Positions 36,804 through 46,539 of a stretch of DNA of 47,615 bases are shown piece by piece (positions within the stretch are counted from its first letter, which is position 1; each line of letters opens with the position of its first letter). The notes beneath the pieces are model-generated. The model was not told the DNA's origin. It worked only from the letters and a program-made list of their open reading frames with translations, and did no database searches. Origin of the DNA: Oscillospiraceae bacterium (lineage in GTDB: Bacteria; Bacillota; Clostridia; Oscillospirales; Ruminococcaceae). Where the stretch lies: assembly GCA_009777415.1 (NCBI GenBank), contig WRLX01000003.1, positions 1-47,615 of the forward strand, given 5' to 3'. Position numbers and translations under genes: made by a program.

Positions 36804-38657
36804 ATGAAAAAAATATTAACTTTAATGCTTTTAACAGCATTCGTACTTTCGGTTTGTCCTTTTGTGAGCTTTGCCGACACAAAAAACGACCAAATCTTAT
36901 GGATTCTTAACTCGGCACAAGGCAACGGCGAATTCAGCTATAAATTTGAACTCGCACGTACCCAAGCGCAGATTGATGCGGAACAACGCGGTCAAACCGG
37001 TATCGTCGAAGGCAAAGACGGGCATATCAGAGTTTTCCACGAAAATCGTACCGACGGTGTACCTAACGGCACATACACCGAAACTACCAACTCCAATGCA
37101 ATGGCAGTTTTTGCAAGGAATTACAGGCTTCTCACAATTGATACGGCACAGTCATGGTTCATTTTCGAGGGTGACACAATGTGTGGTGTGACAACGACTG
37201 ATTTCAACGGTAATACTGTTACGAAACAAATCAGTGAACTCAAAAACAGCCTCTCGGGGCTTACTGCCAATGCACCACACTCAAATAAAACTCAGCTTTG
37301 GTGGCTGATTGATGCCGCACGAGGCAAAGGCGAGTTTAGTTATGAGTTTGAACTCGCCCCCTCACAAGCGCAGATTGATGCGGGAACTCACGGACAACGC
37401 GGTGTAGTCGAAGGCAAAGACGGGAATATAAGAGTTTACCACCTTAACTCAAACGGAACGTACACCGAAACAACCAACTCAAACGCAATGGCAATCTTCG
37501 CGCGAAATTACAGATTTCTTACTCAACGTAACCACAATCACAACAATGCAGGTCAGCCCGGACGCATTGAGCCGTCATTCCCCGCGTGGTTGGGATTCGA
37601 CAACAACGGTGAGGAATTCGGAAACTCAAACTTTGAGCTTTTCCCGTTAGTGAGCCATGCAACTTTGACAGGGGCGGCAAACCCGTATGAAATGAACCTC
37701 TTGTCTGCTGACACCGAGCGCGAAAAAGCTATGCTGTTCATCTACGAAGGCGGCACTATGAGTGCAGTTCGCTACTATATGCCAAACGGTGATGCAGTGC
37801 TTAAAAAAATCACTAACTTAAAACCCGCGCTTTCGGGGATTGAAGGAATTGCAAACGCAAACCATTCAAATAAAACTCAGCTTTGGTGGATTATTGACTC
37901 AGCCCGCGGCAAAGGCGAATTCAGCTTTAGCTTCGAACTTGAGGACGGCACAAAAGGCAGTGTGCAGGGAAAAGACGGCACAGTGAGCACTTACACCGAT
38001 GACGGCAACGGGACATATAGTGTTGCCCCCGGTTCGGTTGTGGCGACTACATTCGCATCCCGCTTCAAGCTTCTTACTCAATTTAGCCATAATCACAACA
38101 ACGAAACAACTGCGGGCGAACCCGGTTCACGTCCTTTCCCCGCGCCTCACCCCGAATGGCTGGGATTAACCGATAACGGCGTTGGATTTGCCAACGGAAA
38201 CTACGAACTCTTCCCGTTGGTAGCCGAGGCAACATTAACAGGTGCGGCAAACCCGTTTGAAATGAATCTCACACCGGAAAGAGCGACTTCCGGCGAGATT
38301 GAGCGTACAGGCGATATGTTCTTCGTCTACGACAACGGTGTAATGAGTGCGGCTTGTTTTAACAACACTTATATAAAAATATCGAATTTGAAAAATAGTG
38401 TTGAAAGCGCGATTCAGCCTGATTTCATTTTAGGGCGAATCCTCGACAATAACGACGAACCCACAATCTTTGACGTACTTGAAATATTAAAACACATTGT
38501 CGGTATGAACGGCGTGATTAAATCCGGCGGACCGGACTCCCGTGCATGGAATGCGGCGTTGATTACGCCTGAGTCGCAAGTGAGCGGTACGCCTACTATA
38601 TTTGATGTGCTGGAGATTTTGAAGTATATCGTGGGGATGGATAGTTTGGTTGGATAG
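36804..38657 (+). CDS. Secreted repeat protein (three ~100-residue internal repeats) with a C-terminal dockerin-like duplicated helix module
   Basis: Signal peptide; repeats (Q)LWxxxSARGKGEFSYxFEL...; C-terminal PTIFDVLEILKHIVGM and PTIFDVLEILKYIVGM. Confidence 0.8.
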   Translation: MKKILTLMLLTAFVLSVCPFVSFADTKNDQILWILNSAQGNGEFSYKFELARTQAQIDAEQRGQTGIVEGKDGHIRVFHENRTDGVPNGTYTETTNSNAMAVFARNYRLLTIDTAQSWFIFEGDTMCGVTTTDFNGNTVTKQISELKNSLSGLTANAPHSNKTQLWWLIDAARGKGEFSYEFELAPSQAQIDAGTHGQRGVVEGKDGNIRVYHLNSNGTYTETTNSNAMAIFARNYRFLTQRNHNHNNAGQPGRIEPSFPAWLGFDNNGEEFGNSNFELFPLVSHATLTGAANPYEMNLLSADTEREKAMLFIYEGGTMSAVRYYMPNGDAVLKKITNLKPALSGIEGIANANHSNKTQLWWIIDSARGKGEFSFSFELEDGTKGSVQGKDGTVSTYTDDGNGTYSVAPGSVVATTFASRFKLLTQFSHNHNNETTAGEPGSRPFPAPHPEWLGLTDNGVGFANGNYELFPLVAEATLTGAANPFEMNLTPERATSGEIERTGDMFFVYDNGVMSAACFNNTYIKISNLKNSVESAIQPDFILGRILDNNDEPTIFDVLEILKHIVGMNGVIKSGGPDSRAWNAALITPESQVSGTPTIFDVLEILKYIVGMDSLVG

Positions 38658-38665
38658 AATGTGTG

Positions 38666-38695
38666 TAAAACCCGCTCTTTTGACAGAGCGGGTTT
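38666..38695. terminator. Bidirectional terminator
   Basis: AAAACCCGCTCT...AGAGCGGGTTTT followed by T-rich sequence. Confidence 0.8.
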
Positions 38696-38726
38696 TGATT
38701 TTTAGTAAACTAAGCTCACCCATATA

Positions 38727-40001
38727 TTATGCCACCACTGCTCTGTTTCGCCCGGCGTCCTTTGCCTCATACAATGCCTTATCGGCGATGTTTAGCGCGT
38801 CTTCGAGGTCATTCGCATTATTTATGTGGGTAATGCCGAAACTTGCCGAAACGCTGAGAGAAATACCGTCATCAAATGACATATTATTGATATTTATCGC
38901 ACTTCGTATACGTTCTGCATACATTTCTATATTTATCTTGTCTTTGTCATAAATAAATAAAACGAACTCCTCTCCGCCGTAACGAGCAAATAAGTCGCTT
39001 TGTCGTATTGATTTTTGCACCCTTTCAACGGCACATTTAAGTACATTGTCGCCTGTTTTGTGACCGTGTGTATCATTCACGCTTTTAAAATGGTCTAAAT
39101 CAAAAATGATTACATACGCATCACCTTTTACTAATTTTATTTCCTCAAACAGTTCGGAGGCAAGTTTCATAAACTGCCGCCTGTTCATAATCCCCGTAAG
39201 CGCGTCAATGTAAGCGATTTCCTCAACTTTCTTTTTCGCGCTCTCGACAGATAGTTTTTCATTATAATAAAGCTCCCGAAGAACACGGTCGGGATTTTCA
39301 ACCGTAAGATAAACCGCCAAAGTAATCAAAGTTGTACCAAGCCCCGAAACGAGCAACGTCGGAATAAAAAGCTGAACTACCGAAATACAGCTTTCCGACA
39401 GCAATGCTATCAGCATAATCCTGCGCTTTTCGGCATCTATTTTCGCCCAATACCGTAAAATATAAAAAATCATAGCCGCAATGTATATGCCTACAACAAC
39501 ATAAACTATGCTTGCACCGACTCCGACAGCATAATTTGTTATATCTGCTTCTGCGTAGCCCAATGGCGCAAAAGTGACGGCGACAATCGACAACGCCGCC
39601 GGAATGCCTAATATCACAATCATTTTTTTGCCGCGGTCGTCTCCCAACGCCAATTGCCTGACATAAATGAATGTAAAAAATGTAAAACAGCACAATGCGT
39701 AAATAAAGACTATGTGGAAAACCCTATTTAAAAGCGGCGGCACAACATCAAGATTATTAACCGTGTATACCGTAATCATATCGAATATCAATGAAATTAC
39801 TTGAAAAAGAAGCACAAAACGAAATAATGTATTCGCGAAGTTTGCCGTCCGCTTAATTGTTAAAAACGGGATTGCTATAGCAACTGTAAAACACATACAA
39901 GCTAACTGCAACCTAAGAACCATCAATAAATTTAACCCTTCCAAATCTACCTCACAAAAGTTTAATATTTTTATTATGACAGTTTCACTCCGAAAAATCA
40001 A
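38727..40001 (-). CDS. Membrane-bound diguanylate cyclase (GGDEF)
   Basis: Multiple N-terminal TMs; DALTGIMNRRQFMKLA...IFDLDHFKSVNDTHGHKTGD...FARYGGEEFVLF. Confidence 0.93.
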   Translation of the reverse strand: MIFRSETVIIKILNFCEVDLEGLNLLMVLRLQLACMCFTVAIAIPFLTIKRTANFANTLFRFVLLFQVISLIFDMITVYTVNNLDVVPPLLNRVFHIVFIYALCCFTFFTFIYVRQLALGDDRGKKMIVILGIPAALSIVAVTFAPLGYAEADITNYAVGVGASIVYVVVGIYIAAMIFYILRYWAKIDAEKRRIMLIALLSESCISVVQLFIPTLLVSGLGTTLITLAVYLTVENPDRVLRELYYNEKLSVESAKKKVEEIAYIDALTGIMNRRQFMKLASELFEEIKLVKGDAYVIIFDLDHFKSVNDTHGHKTGDNVLKCAVERVQKSIRQSDLFARYGGEEFVLFIYDKDKINIEMYAERIRSAININNMSFDDGISLSVSASFGITHINNANDLEDALNIADKALYEAKDAGRNRAVVA

Positions 40002-40056
40002 CCTATTATATTATATAATCGAAATAAAGTTTTTAAAAAATTTTATAATAATCCTC

Positions 40057-40085
40057 TTGACATTCTCAAAAAAACATGATAAATT
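40057..40085 (+). promoter_or_regulatory. Promoter of htpG
   Basis: TTGACA-17 nt-TAAATT. Confidence 0.6.
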
Positions 40086-40088
40086 ATA

Positions 40089-40115
40089 TTAGCAGTCTTG
40101 TTACAAGAGTGCTAA
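40089..40115 (+). promoter_or_regulatory. CIRCE element (HrcA operator) upstream of htpG
   Basis: TTAGCAGTC-N9-GAGTGCTAA, one mismatch from TTAGCACTC-N9-GAGTGCTAA. Confidence 0.88.
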
Positions 40116-40148
40116 TATAACTTCAAAACAGAAAGGAATGATTGTATA

Positions 40149-42083
40149 ATGTCAAAAAAAGAGGGGACTCCTTTGAAAGCTTTTAAAGCGGAGTCGAAAC
40201 GGCTTTTAGAGCTGATGATTAACTCAATTTACACACACAAGGAAATTTTTTTGAGGGAGCTTATTTCAAATGCGTCCGATGCAATGGACAAGCTGTACTA
40301 TAAGTCTATGAGCGAGAATCTCGGGCTGAGTCGCGGCGAGTTTGAGATAACAATACACCCCGATAAAAAAGAGCGGACTCTCACTATTACCGATAACGGA
40401 ATTGGTATGACTAAGGACGAATTAGAGAAAAATCTCGGAGTAATCGCACAGTCGGGAACACTTAGGTTTAGGGATGACTTAAACAAGTCCGCTGAAACTC
40501 CGGAGGACTTGTCGGTAATCGGGCAATTCGGTGTAGGTTTTTATTCTGCGTTTATGGTTGCAAAAAAAGTCATAGTAAAGTCAAAGCAATACGGCGTCGA
40601 TGAGGCGTTTATTTGGTCATCCGAGGGCGCGGACGGTTACACTGTCGAGCCGTGTGAACCGGAATCGCACGGGACGAGTATTACACTGTTTATCAAGGAA
40701 AATGCCGATGATGAAAGATATGACGAATTCCTTGAGCAATACCGTATTAAGAACTTAATCACCAAGTATTCCGACTATATTCGATACCCGATTAAAATGG
40801 AGATGACATCAAGCAAGCTTAAAGAGGAAACGGCAGAATCCGATAACCCGGAATATGAAGACACTGTTGAAGTCAAGACACTTAACAGCATGGTGCCTAT
40901 TTGGAAGAAAAACAAATCCGAGCTTAAAAATGAGGATTATCACGATTTTTATAAGGCGAAATTCATGGATTACACCGAGCCGCATTCGGTAATCCACGAC
41001 AAAACCGAGGGCGGAGCTACCTACTCGGCATTAATGTTTATCCCGAAAAAAGCTCCGTTTGACTATTACACTAAGGAATATGAAAAAGGCTTACAGCTTT
41101 ATTCGAGCGGCGTTATGATAATGGAAAAATGTTCCGACCTCTTGCCCGACCATTTTTCTTTTGTGAGGGGTCTTGTGGACAGCGAGGATTTATCGCTCAA
41201 CATTTCAAGAGAAATGCTGCAACATGACAGACAGCTAAAAGTAATCGCTAAAAGCATTGAGCGTTCAATCCGCTCAGAGTTAAAGAAGATGCTCCGCTCA
41301 GAGCGTGAAAAATACGTTGAGTTTTGGGGTGCGTTCGGAACTCAAGTAAAATTCGGCGTGTATAACGGGTTCGGACAAAACAATGACGCGCTGAAAGATT
41401 TGTTAGTGTTTCACTCAAGCTCCGAAAACGCACTCACAACCTTGGACGAATACGTAACGCGCATGAAAGAAAATCAGGAGGCTATTTACTATGCGGCAGG
41501 TGACACAATTCAGCGAATTGACTCACTCCCGCAGGTTGAAACACTTAAAGATAAGGGATTTGAAATTTTATACCTCACTGAAAATGTCGATGAATTTTGC
41601 CTGCAAATGTTGGCGCAATACGGGAAAGATGACGAGAGTGCAAAACCTTTCAAGTCAATCCAAAGTGCGGATGTTGATGTTGCGGACGAATCCGAAAAAG
41701 ACGAAATTAAAAAAATCAACGATGATTCCAAAGCACTGTTAGACGTGATGAAAGAGGCATTAGGTGATAAAATCGCCGATGTAAAAGTCTCGAAACGCCT
41801 TAAAACTCACCCGGTTTGCCTTACAAGCAGCGGACTGCTGACTACGCAAATGGAAAAGGTATTGAGTGCGATGCCTACCGATAACAAAGCTAAGGCAGAC
41901 AAAGTTTTGGAAATCAATTCCGGGCATCCCATATTCGAAAAACTGCAATTCCTATACGACAACGACAAGGAAAAGCTCGGAGTTTATGCCGATATTCTGT
42001 ATAATCAAGCGTTGTTGATTGAGGGAATGCCGGTCGAAAATCCCGCCGAATTTGCACAAAAGATGTGCGGATTAATGATTTAA
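40149..42083 (+). CDS. htpG: Molecular chaperone HtpG (Hsp90)
   Basis: YTHKEIFLRELISNASDAMDKLYYKS...ITDNGIGMTKDELEKNLGVIAQSGT. Confidence 0.98.
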   Translation: MSKKEGTPLKAFKAESKRLLELMINSIYTHKEIFLRELISNASDAMDKLYYKSMSENLGLSRGEFEITIHPDKKERTLTITDNGIGMTKDELEKNLGVIAQSGTLRFRDDLNKSAETPEDLSVIGQFGVGFYSAFMVAKKVIVKSKQYGVDEAFIWSSEGADGYTVEPCEPESHGTSITLFIKENADDERYDEFLEQYRIKNLITKYSDYIRYPIKMEMTSSKLKEETAESDNPEYEDTVEVKTLNSMVPIWKKNKSELKNEDYHDFYKAKFMDYTEPHSVIHDKTEGGATYSALMFIPKKAPFDYYTKEYEKGLQLYSSGVMIMEKCSDLLPDHFSFVRGLVDSEDLSLNISREMLQHDRQLKVIAKSIERSIRSELKKMLRSEREKYVEFWGAFGTQVKFGVYNGFGQNNDALKDLLVFHSSSENALTTLDEYVTRMKENQEAIYYAAGDTIQRIDSLPQVETLKDKGFEILYLTENVDEFCLQMLAQYGKDDESAKPFKSIQSADVDVADESEKDEIKKINDDSKALLDVMKEALGDKIADVKVSKRLKTHPVCLTSSGLLTTQMEKVLSAMPTDNKAKADKVLEINSGHPIFEKLQFLYDNDKEKLGVYADILYNQALLIEGMPVENPAEFAQKMCGLMI

Positions 42084-42091
42084 AGCATCAA

Positions 42092-42125
42092 AATTCCCGC
42101 AAACGAAAATTCGTTTGCGGGAATT
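42092..42125. terminator. Bidirectional terminator between htpG and the convergent DUF5050-like gene
   Basis: AATTCCCGCAAACGAA...TTCGTTTGCGGGAATT. Confidence 0.8.
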
Positions 42126-42128
42126 CTT

Positions 42129-43190
42129 CTAACTCACTATCTGACGTTCGCTCCCATCGGGTCTCATTTTATAAAGCACAGTGCTACCTGTTTCGGGGTC
42201 TATATCGCCGAAATTGCTGTAATAAATCCAGTTTCCGGCAAGGTTTATGCGTCCGCTGTCATCGCTGTTCAACTTCATTTTGTCTGTGCCGTCGGTGCGG
42301 ACTCTGTAAATACTCCCGCCGTCGCCGATGTTGCTGTAATACATCCATTCGCCGTCATCGTCAACATTGATATACTCGCCGTCATCGTCGGTGAGCCTTG
42401 TTTTGCCCGAACCGTTGACATTTATTTTGAAAATGCCCAACTCGTCATCATTTTCCGTGTCGTCGGCGTTTACATAGTAAATCCAATTGTCGACAATGGT
42501 GACATATTCGGTATCACCCTCGATAATCACTTCCCTATCGCTCCCGTCGGTGCGAATCCTGTACATTTCCCAGCCGCTGTCGCTTATATTGCTGTAATAT
42601 ATCAGGTTTCCGACAACTCCGACATACTCGCTTTCATCGTCATTCAGCTTTGTCCGCTCCGTGCCGTCGGTTTTGATTTTATAAATTTTGCCCTCATCAT
42701 CGCCGTTGCTGTAGTACACCCAGTCGCCGACTACATTGACATACCCGGCATTGTCCGCGGTCAGCTCTGTCCACTCTGTGGAATCTGTCTTGATTTTGTG
42801 AATCCCGCCGTACAAACTCGAATAATAAACCCACTCGCCGATAACATTGAGCCACAAAGCGTAGTCGCCGCAAACCAATACTCCGGCAGACACTCTGTCG
42901 GCGCGGGTCTTGAAAACCTGAAAGTTTGTCGCAACATAATAAATCCAATTCCCTTGAACTGCCGCCAACCCGTAATTGTTAATATTCCCGCTACTGTTGC
43001 CTCTTAGGTTGACATCAAGGCGTACCGCATCGGCATCCGCCGCCTCCCAATCAAGTGTCGGGATTGATGGGTCACGTTCCCCCCTGTCACTGCGTCCGTT
43101 TTCGTCATCATTGTTCCTGTCGCAAGCAGACAGGCTTACGAGCATGATTAGTGCCGTCAGCATTGCGATTGTTTTTTTCAGATTAGTCAT
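42129..43190 (-). CDS. Secreted lipoprotein with DUF5050-like YY(S/V)N...IYKIKTDGT repeats
   Basis: Lipobox LSAC; repeated GDWVYYSNGDDEGKIYKIKTDGTERTKLNDDES units. Confidence 0.85.
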   Translation of the reverse strand: MTNLKKTIAMLTALIMLVSLSACDRNNDDENGRSDRGERDPSIPTLDWEAADADAVRLDVNLRGNSSGNINNYGLAAVQGNWIYYVATNFQVFKTRADRVSAGVLVCGDYALWLNVIGEWVYYSSLYGGIHKIKTDSTEWTELTADNAGYVNVVGDWVYYSNGDDEGKIYKIKTDGTERTKLNDDESEYVGVVGNLIYYSNISDSGWEMYRIRTDGSDREVIIEGDTEYVTIVDNWIYYVNADDTENDDELGIFKINVNGSGKTRLTDDDGEYINVDDDGEWMYYSNIGDGGSIYRVRTDGTDKMKLNSDDSGRINLAGNWIYYSNFGDIDPETGSTVLYKMRPDGSERQIVS

Positions 43191-43230
43191 TTGTTTTTGA
43201 GTTCTCCTTTTAAATTATAATAATTGAGTT

Positions 43231-44871
43231 TTACCAACACAAGCCGCATAAACATTGGTCACGACCCCCAAAATAACCACATTCCGTAAAACGGGACATA
43301 ATTACGTCTATCACACTGGGCATACCTACTAAATGCTTCAACATCTCCAACACATCAAAAATAATAGGCTTATTTTCAACAGGACGTTCGTCAACAATCA
43401 ATGCCGCATAAAGCGCGTACCCACATTTGTCAACTGCGCTATCTATTCCCACTATACTCTTAAGGACTTCAAGCACATCTAAGATTGTGAGTTCTTCATT
43501 GCCGAGAATGTGACCTGCCTTAAACCTGCCCCCTTCACACATACTGCAATTATCACAGGGGTCGGGTACAAATACAAGAGGTATAATATCATACACAATA
43601 AACTCCAGTACCATTCGATACTCCGCCATTGCTCCGAACGGCACATATAAAGTAGCCAAAAGAGGCGCGTTATACACCCAAATGTCAAAAAACTCCACTT
43701 GTGGCGGTGCTGAACCTTTAAAAGTCAAAGAAGTCAAGCTTGTGCATTCATAAAACGGTTGCTCCTCTATTCTTGAAACACTTGCGGGGAATATTACCTC
43801 TGTCAAACTGCTACTATACGCAAACGCAGACCTGAGTATTTGGGTAACTCCTTCGGGAACTACATATACACTGTCCGTTCTGCCCGGCGGGTATTGAACA
43901 AGCCGCATATCATTTCTCTCTGCAATTCCGTAAAACAAAACTCCGTCAATAGAGTAATAATAGCGTTCATTATCGGGGCTGACGTTAATATTAATCAAAC
44001 TTGTGCAACCGTAAAACGCCGTTCTGGCTACCATGCTGACTTTAGCGGGAATTGATACTTCGGTAAGTGCTACACAATGGGCAAAAGCGCGCCCTATGTG
44101 GGTGATGCTGTCGGGGATTGTAACAGACGTTAAATGTTTGCTGTAAGCAAATGCCTCATCAGATATATACGTAACTTCATCGGGAATTGCGTAATGACTG
44201 TCAGTTCTGCCCACCGGATACGCCACCAAAAAATGGTTATAATAGACTTGCACATCTATGTCTGATAATACAACATGATTTGACTCTGAGAACAACACGC
44301 CGTCAACAGCGTAATAATAACTAAAATCCTTTTCATAATCAAGGTTTTCTCTTTTTTGAGCGGCATTTATCTGAGTAAGGGCAGTGCAACCGCTAAACGC
44401 TTCGTACCCTATCCTCGTAACGCTATTCGGGATTGTAATTTCTGTTAAATTTTGGCAAAAAGTAAACGCCCACTCACCTATATACGTCACACTATCGGGG
44501 ATTATAACCTCGGTTAGGTTATTGCAACTGTTAAACGCGCTTCTCCCTATCCTCGTAACGCTGTTCGGAATTGTAATTTCGGTAATATTTACTTGTGAAA
44601 AAGCATAGTCGCCTATCTCGGTAACTTTGTCACCGATTATTATGTTCTTTATGTCGTGAGGACTGACAACATCGTTGCTATAAATAAGTGCGTTTGTCCA
44701 AGTGTCTTTCCAAGCTGTCGTACCTTCGTTTGTAGTGACTGTAAGCGTTCCTGTTGAGAAATTATAGTGCCAGCCGTTACCCTGACTATCGGATACTGCC
44801 GCCATAACTGTCGGTATAGCCGCAAACACCATTGCAACTATAATAAGAATTGCTAAAAACCTGTTTTTCAT
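43231..44871 (-). CDS. BspA-type leucine-rich repeat surface protein with C-terminal dockerin-like module and Cys-rich tail
   Basis: LTEITIPNSVTRIGYEAFSGCTALTQI repeats; ELTILDVLEVLKSIVGI and PIIFDVLEMLKHLVGM. Confidence 0.88.
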   Translation of the reverse strand: MKNRFLAILIIVAMVFAAIPTVMAAVSDSQGNGWHYNFSTGTLTVTTNEGTTAWKDTWTNALIYSNDVVSPHDIKNIIIGDKVTEIGDYAFSQVNITEITIPNSVTRIGRSAFNSCNNLTEVIIPDSVTYIGEWAFTFCQNLTEITIPNSVTRIGYEAFSGCTALTQINAAQKRENLDYEKDFSYYYAVDGVLFSESNHVVLSDIDVQVYYNHFLVAYPVGRTDSHYAIPDEVTYISDEAFAYSKHLTSVTIPDSITHIGRAFAHCVALTEVSIPAKVSMVARTAFYGCTSLININVSPDNERYYYSIDGVLFYGIAERNDMRLVQYPPGRTDSVYVVPEGVTQILRSAFAYSSSLTEVIFPASVSRIEEQPFYECTSLTSLTFKGSAPPQVEFFDIWVYNAPLLATLYVPFGAMAEYRMVLEFIVYDIIPLVFVPDPCDNCSMCEGGRFKAGHILGNEELTILDVLEVLKSIVGIDSAVDKCGYALYAALIVDERPVENKPIIFDVLEMLKHLVGMPSVIDVIMSRFTECGYFGGRDQCLCGLCW

Positions 44872-44900
44872 AATTACGACCATTCCTTTCTACACAAACG
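44872..44900 (-). repeat. Partial copy of the dispersed repeat (hairpin + SD) preceding the BspA-type gene
   Basis: Minus: GCACGTTTGTGTAGAAAGGAATGGTCGTAATTATG. Confidence 0.6.
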
Positions 44901-44982
44901 TGCGACCCAATTATTTTTATGGTAATAATTACATTATACACCAAAAATTCAAAAAGTCAATAAAAAATTTTTTATAAAACCC

Positions 44983-46224
44983 TCACAAGCCAATCAACCT
45001 CTCAACCGCCGACAAAACCCCAATCCTACCCGAGGCAAAAGTCATACCCCCCTGTAAAAACACAGTGTAAGGTTCGCGTATCGGCGCGTCCGCACTTAAC
45101 TCAATCGACGCTCCCGAAGTAAACGCTCCCGCCGCCATAATTACCTTATTATTATAGCCCGGCATATCCCATGGCTCGGGTGCGGCAAAACTGTCAATCG
45201 GGCTTCCCGCTTGGATTCCCTCGCAAAAAGCGCGTAGTCGGCTTTCGCATTTAAGGTTGATTGCCGCGATTATATCAGTTCTGCACTCATCGTCAAAGCG
45301 CGGAAAACACTCATACCCCAACAGCGACATTAACGCAAGCGCAAACGCAGACGTTTTAAGTGCGGCGGCAACAGTTTCGGGTGCGCGAAAAAGCCCCAAA
45401 TACATGGCGCGGTTTTGGTTAAGGCTGCACCCGGCTTCCGAACCGATTCCGGGTACGGTAAGGCGGCAGGCACACAGCTCGACTAAGTCATCGTTGCCCG
45501 CAATGTAGCCGCCTGTTTCGGCTATTCCGCCGCCGGGGTTTTTAATAAGACTTCCCACTATTAAATCCGCGCCGACTGATACAGGCTCAGTCTTTTCGCA
45601 AAACTCGCCGTAGCAGTTATCAACCATAACAATTGCGGAAGGATTTACCCCCTTGACCGTTGTCACAATTTCGCCGATTTGGCGGACAGTCAGCGGTTTT
45701 CGCAGGGAGTATCCCCTTGAACGCTGAACAAACACCGCTTTAACCCTTGAATCGGCACACTCCCGCCGAATTGCGGGAAAATCGGGTTCAAAGTCAGGGA
45801 GAAGCTCAACTTGGCTGTATTCTATGCTGTATTCTTTCAGAGAGCCGCCTGTGTCACCGCTAATCACACCATGCAGTGTATCATAAGGTTTACCCGTTAC
45901 CGAGACAAGCCTGTCCCCCGCCCGCAATACGCCGAAAAGCGCAACGGTAATCGCATGAGTTCCGTTAATAAAGTTGTGGCGGACTAACGCGCTTTTTGCC
46001 CCCAATGATTCGGCAAATACTTTGTCAAGGGTATCCCTCCCCTCATCACTATAGCCGTAACCGTTGCTCCCCCGCAGATGGTGCTCGGATACGCGGTTGT
46101 TAATGAACGCGCTTAATACTTTTTCGCCGTTGTGCCGCGCAATTTCGTCAAAACGCTTGAAGACAGCGGAACACATTTCCTCAGCTTGATTCGCTTTTTT
46201 AATTAACTTGTCGTTAAATTTCAT
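44983..46224 (-). CDS. Methionine gamma-lyase-like / aluminium resistance family PLP enzyme
   Basis: NHRVSEHHLRGSNGYGYSDEGRDTLDKVFAESLGAKSALVRHNFINGTHAITVALFGVLRAGD-type sequence; MVDNCYGEF. Confidence 0.88.
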   Translation of the reverse strand: MKFNDKLIKKANQAEEMCSAVFKRFDEIARHNGEKVLSAFINNRVSEHHLRGSNGYGYSDEGRDTLDKVFAESLGAKSALVRHNFINGTHAITVALFGVLRAGDRLVSVTGKPYDTLHGVISGDTGGSLKEYSIEYSQVELLPDFEPDFPAIRRECADSRVKAVFVQRSRGYSLRKPLTVRQIGEIVTTVKGVNPSAIVMVDNCYGEFCEKTEPVSVGADLIVGSLIKNPGGGIAETGGYIAGNDDLVELCACRLTVPGIGSEAGCSLNQNRAMYLGLFRAPETVAAALKTSAFALALMSLLGYECFPRFDDECRTDIIAAINLKCESRLRAFCEGIQAGSPIDSFAAPEPWDMPGYNNKVIMAAGAFTSGASIELSADAPIREPYTVFLQGGMTFASGRIGVLSAVERLIGL

Positions 46225-46241
46225 AAATAATTCCTCCGATT

Positions 46242-46270
46242 TTGTCTAATAATATATTATGTATTATAAT
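46242..46270 (+). promoter_or_regulatory. Promoter upstream of the triple short-ORF array
   Basis: TTGTCT-17 nt-TATAAT. Confidence 0.6.
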
Positions 46271-46295
46271 ATTAAAAAGACCGATTGTCAACCGC

Positions 46296-46539
46296 CGGAA
46301 AGGGCATGGTCATAAGTTTGAAAATAAATCTACGTAAATGGGAAAACGAATTCTTATGGCACATTTGTGCAGAAAGGGCATGGTCATAAGTTTGAAAACA
46401 AATCTACGTAAATGGGAAAACGAATTTTTATGGCACATTTGTGCAGAAAGGGCATGGTCATAAGTTTGAAAACAAATCTACGTAAATGGGAAAACGAATT
46501 TTTATGGAACATTTGTGCAGAAAGGGCATGGGTAAAAAA
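46296..46539 (+). repeat. Three tandem 74-bp copies of the dispersed upstream-ORF repeat; ORFs 46318-46389, 46392-46463, 46466-46543 (LKTNLRKWENEFLWHICAERAWS*-type)
   Basis: TTG at 46318, 46392, 46466, gene ATG at 46540: all exactly 74 bp apart; last ORF stops in ATGA overlap with the gene start. Confidence 0.93.

Noticed and set aside
36279-36925. ORFs (+122 aa, -210 aa) overlapping the proline-rich region
   Set aside because: Alternate frames of a GC-rich coding minisatellite; Arg/Leu-rich low-complexity translations.
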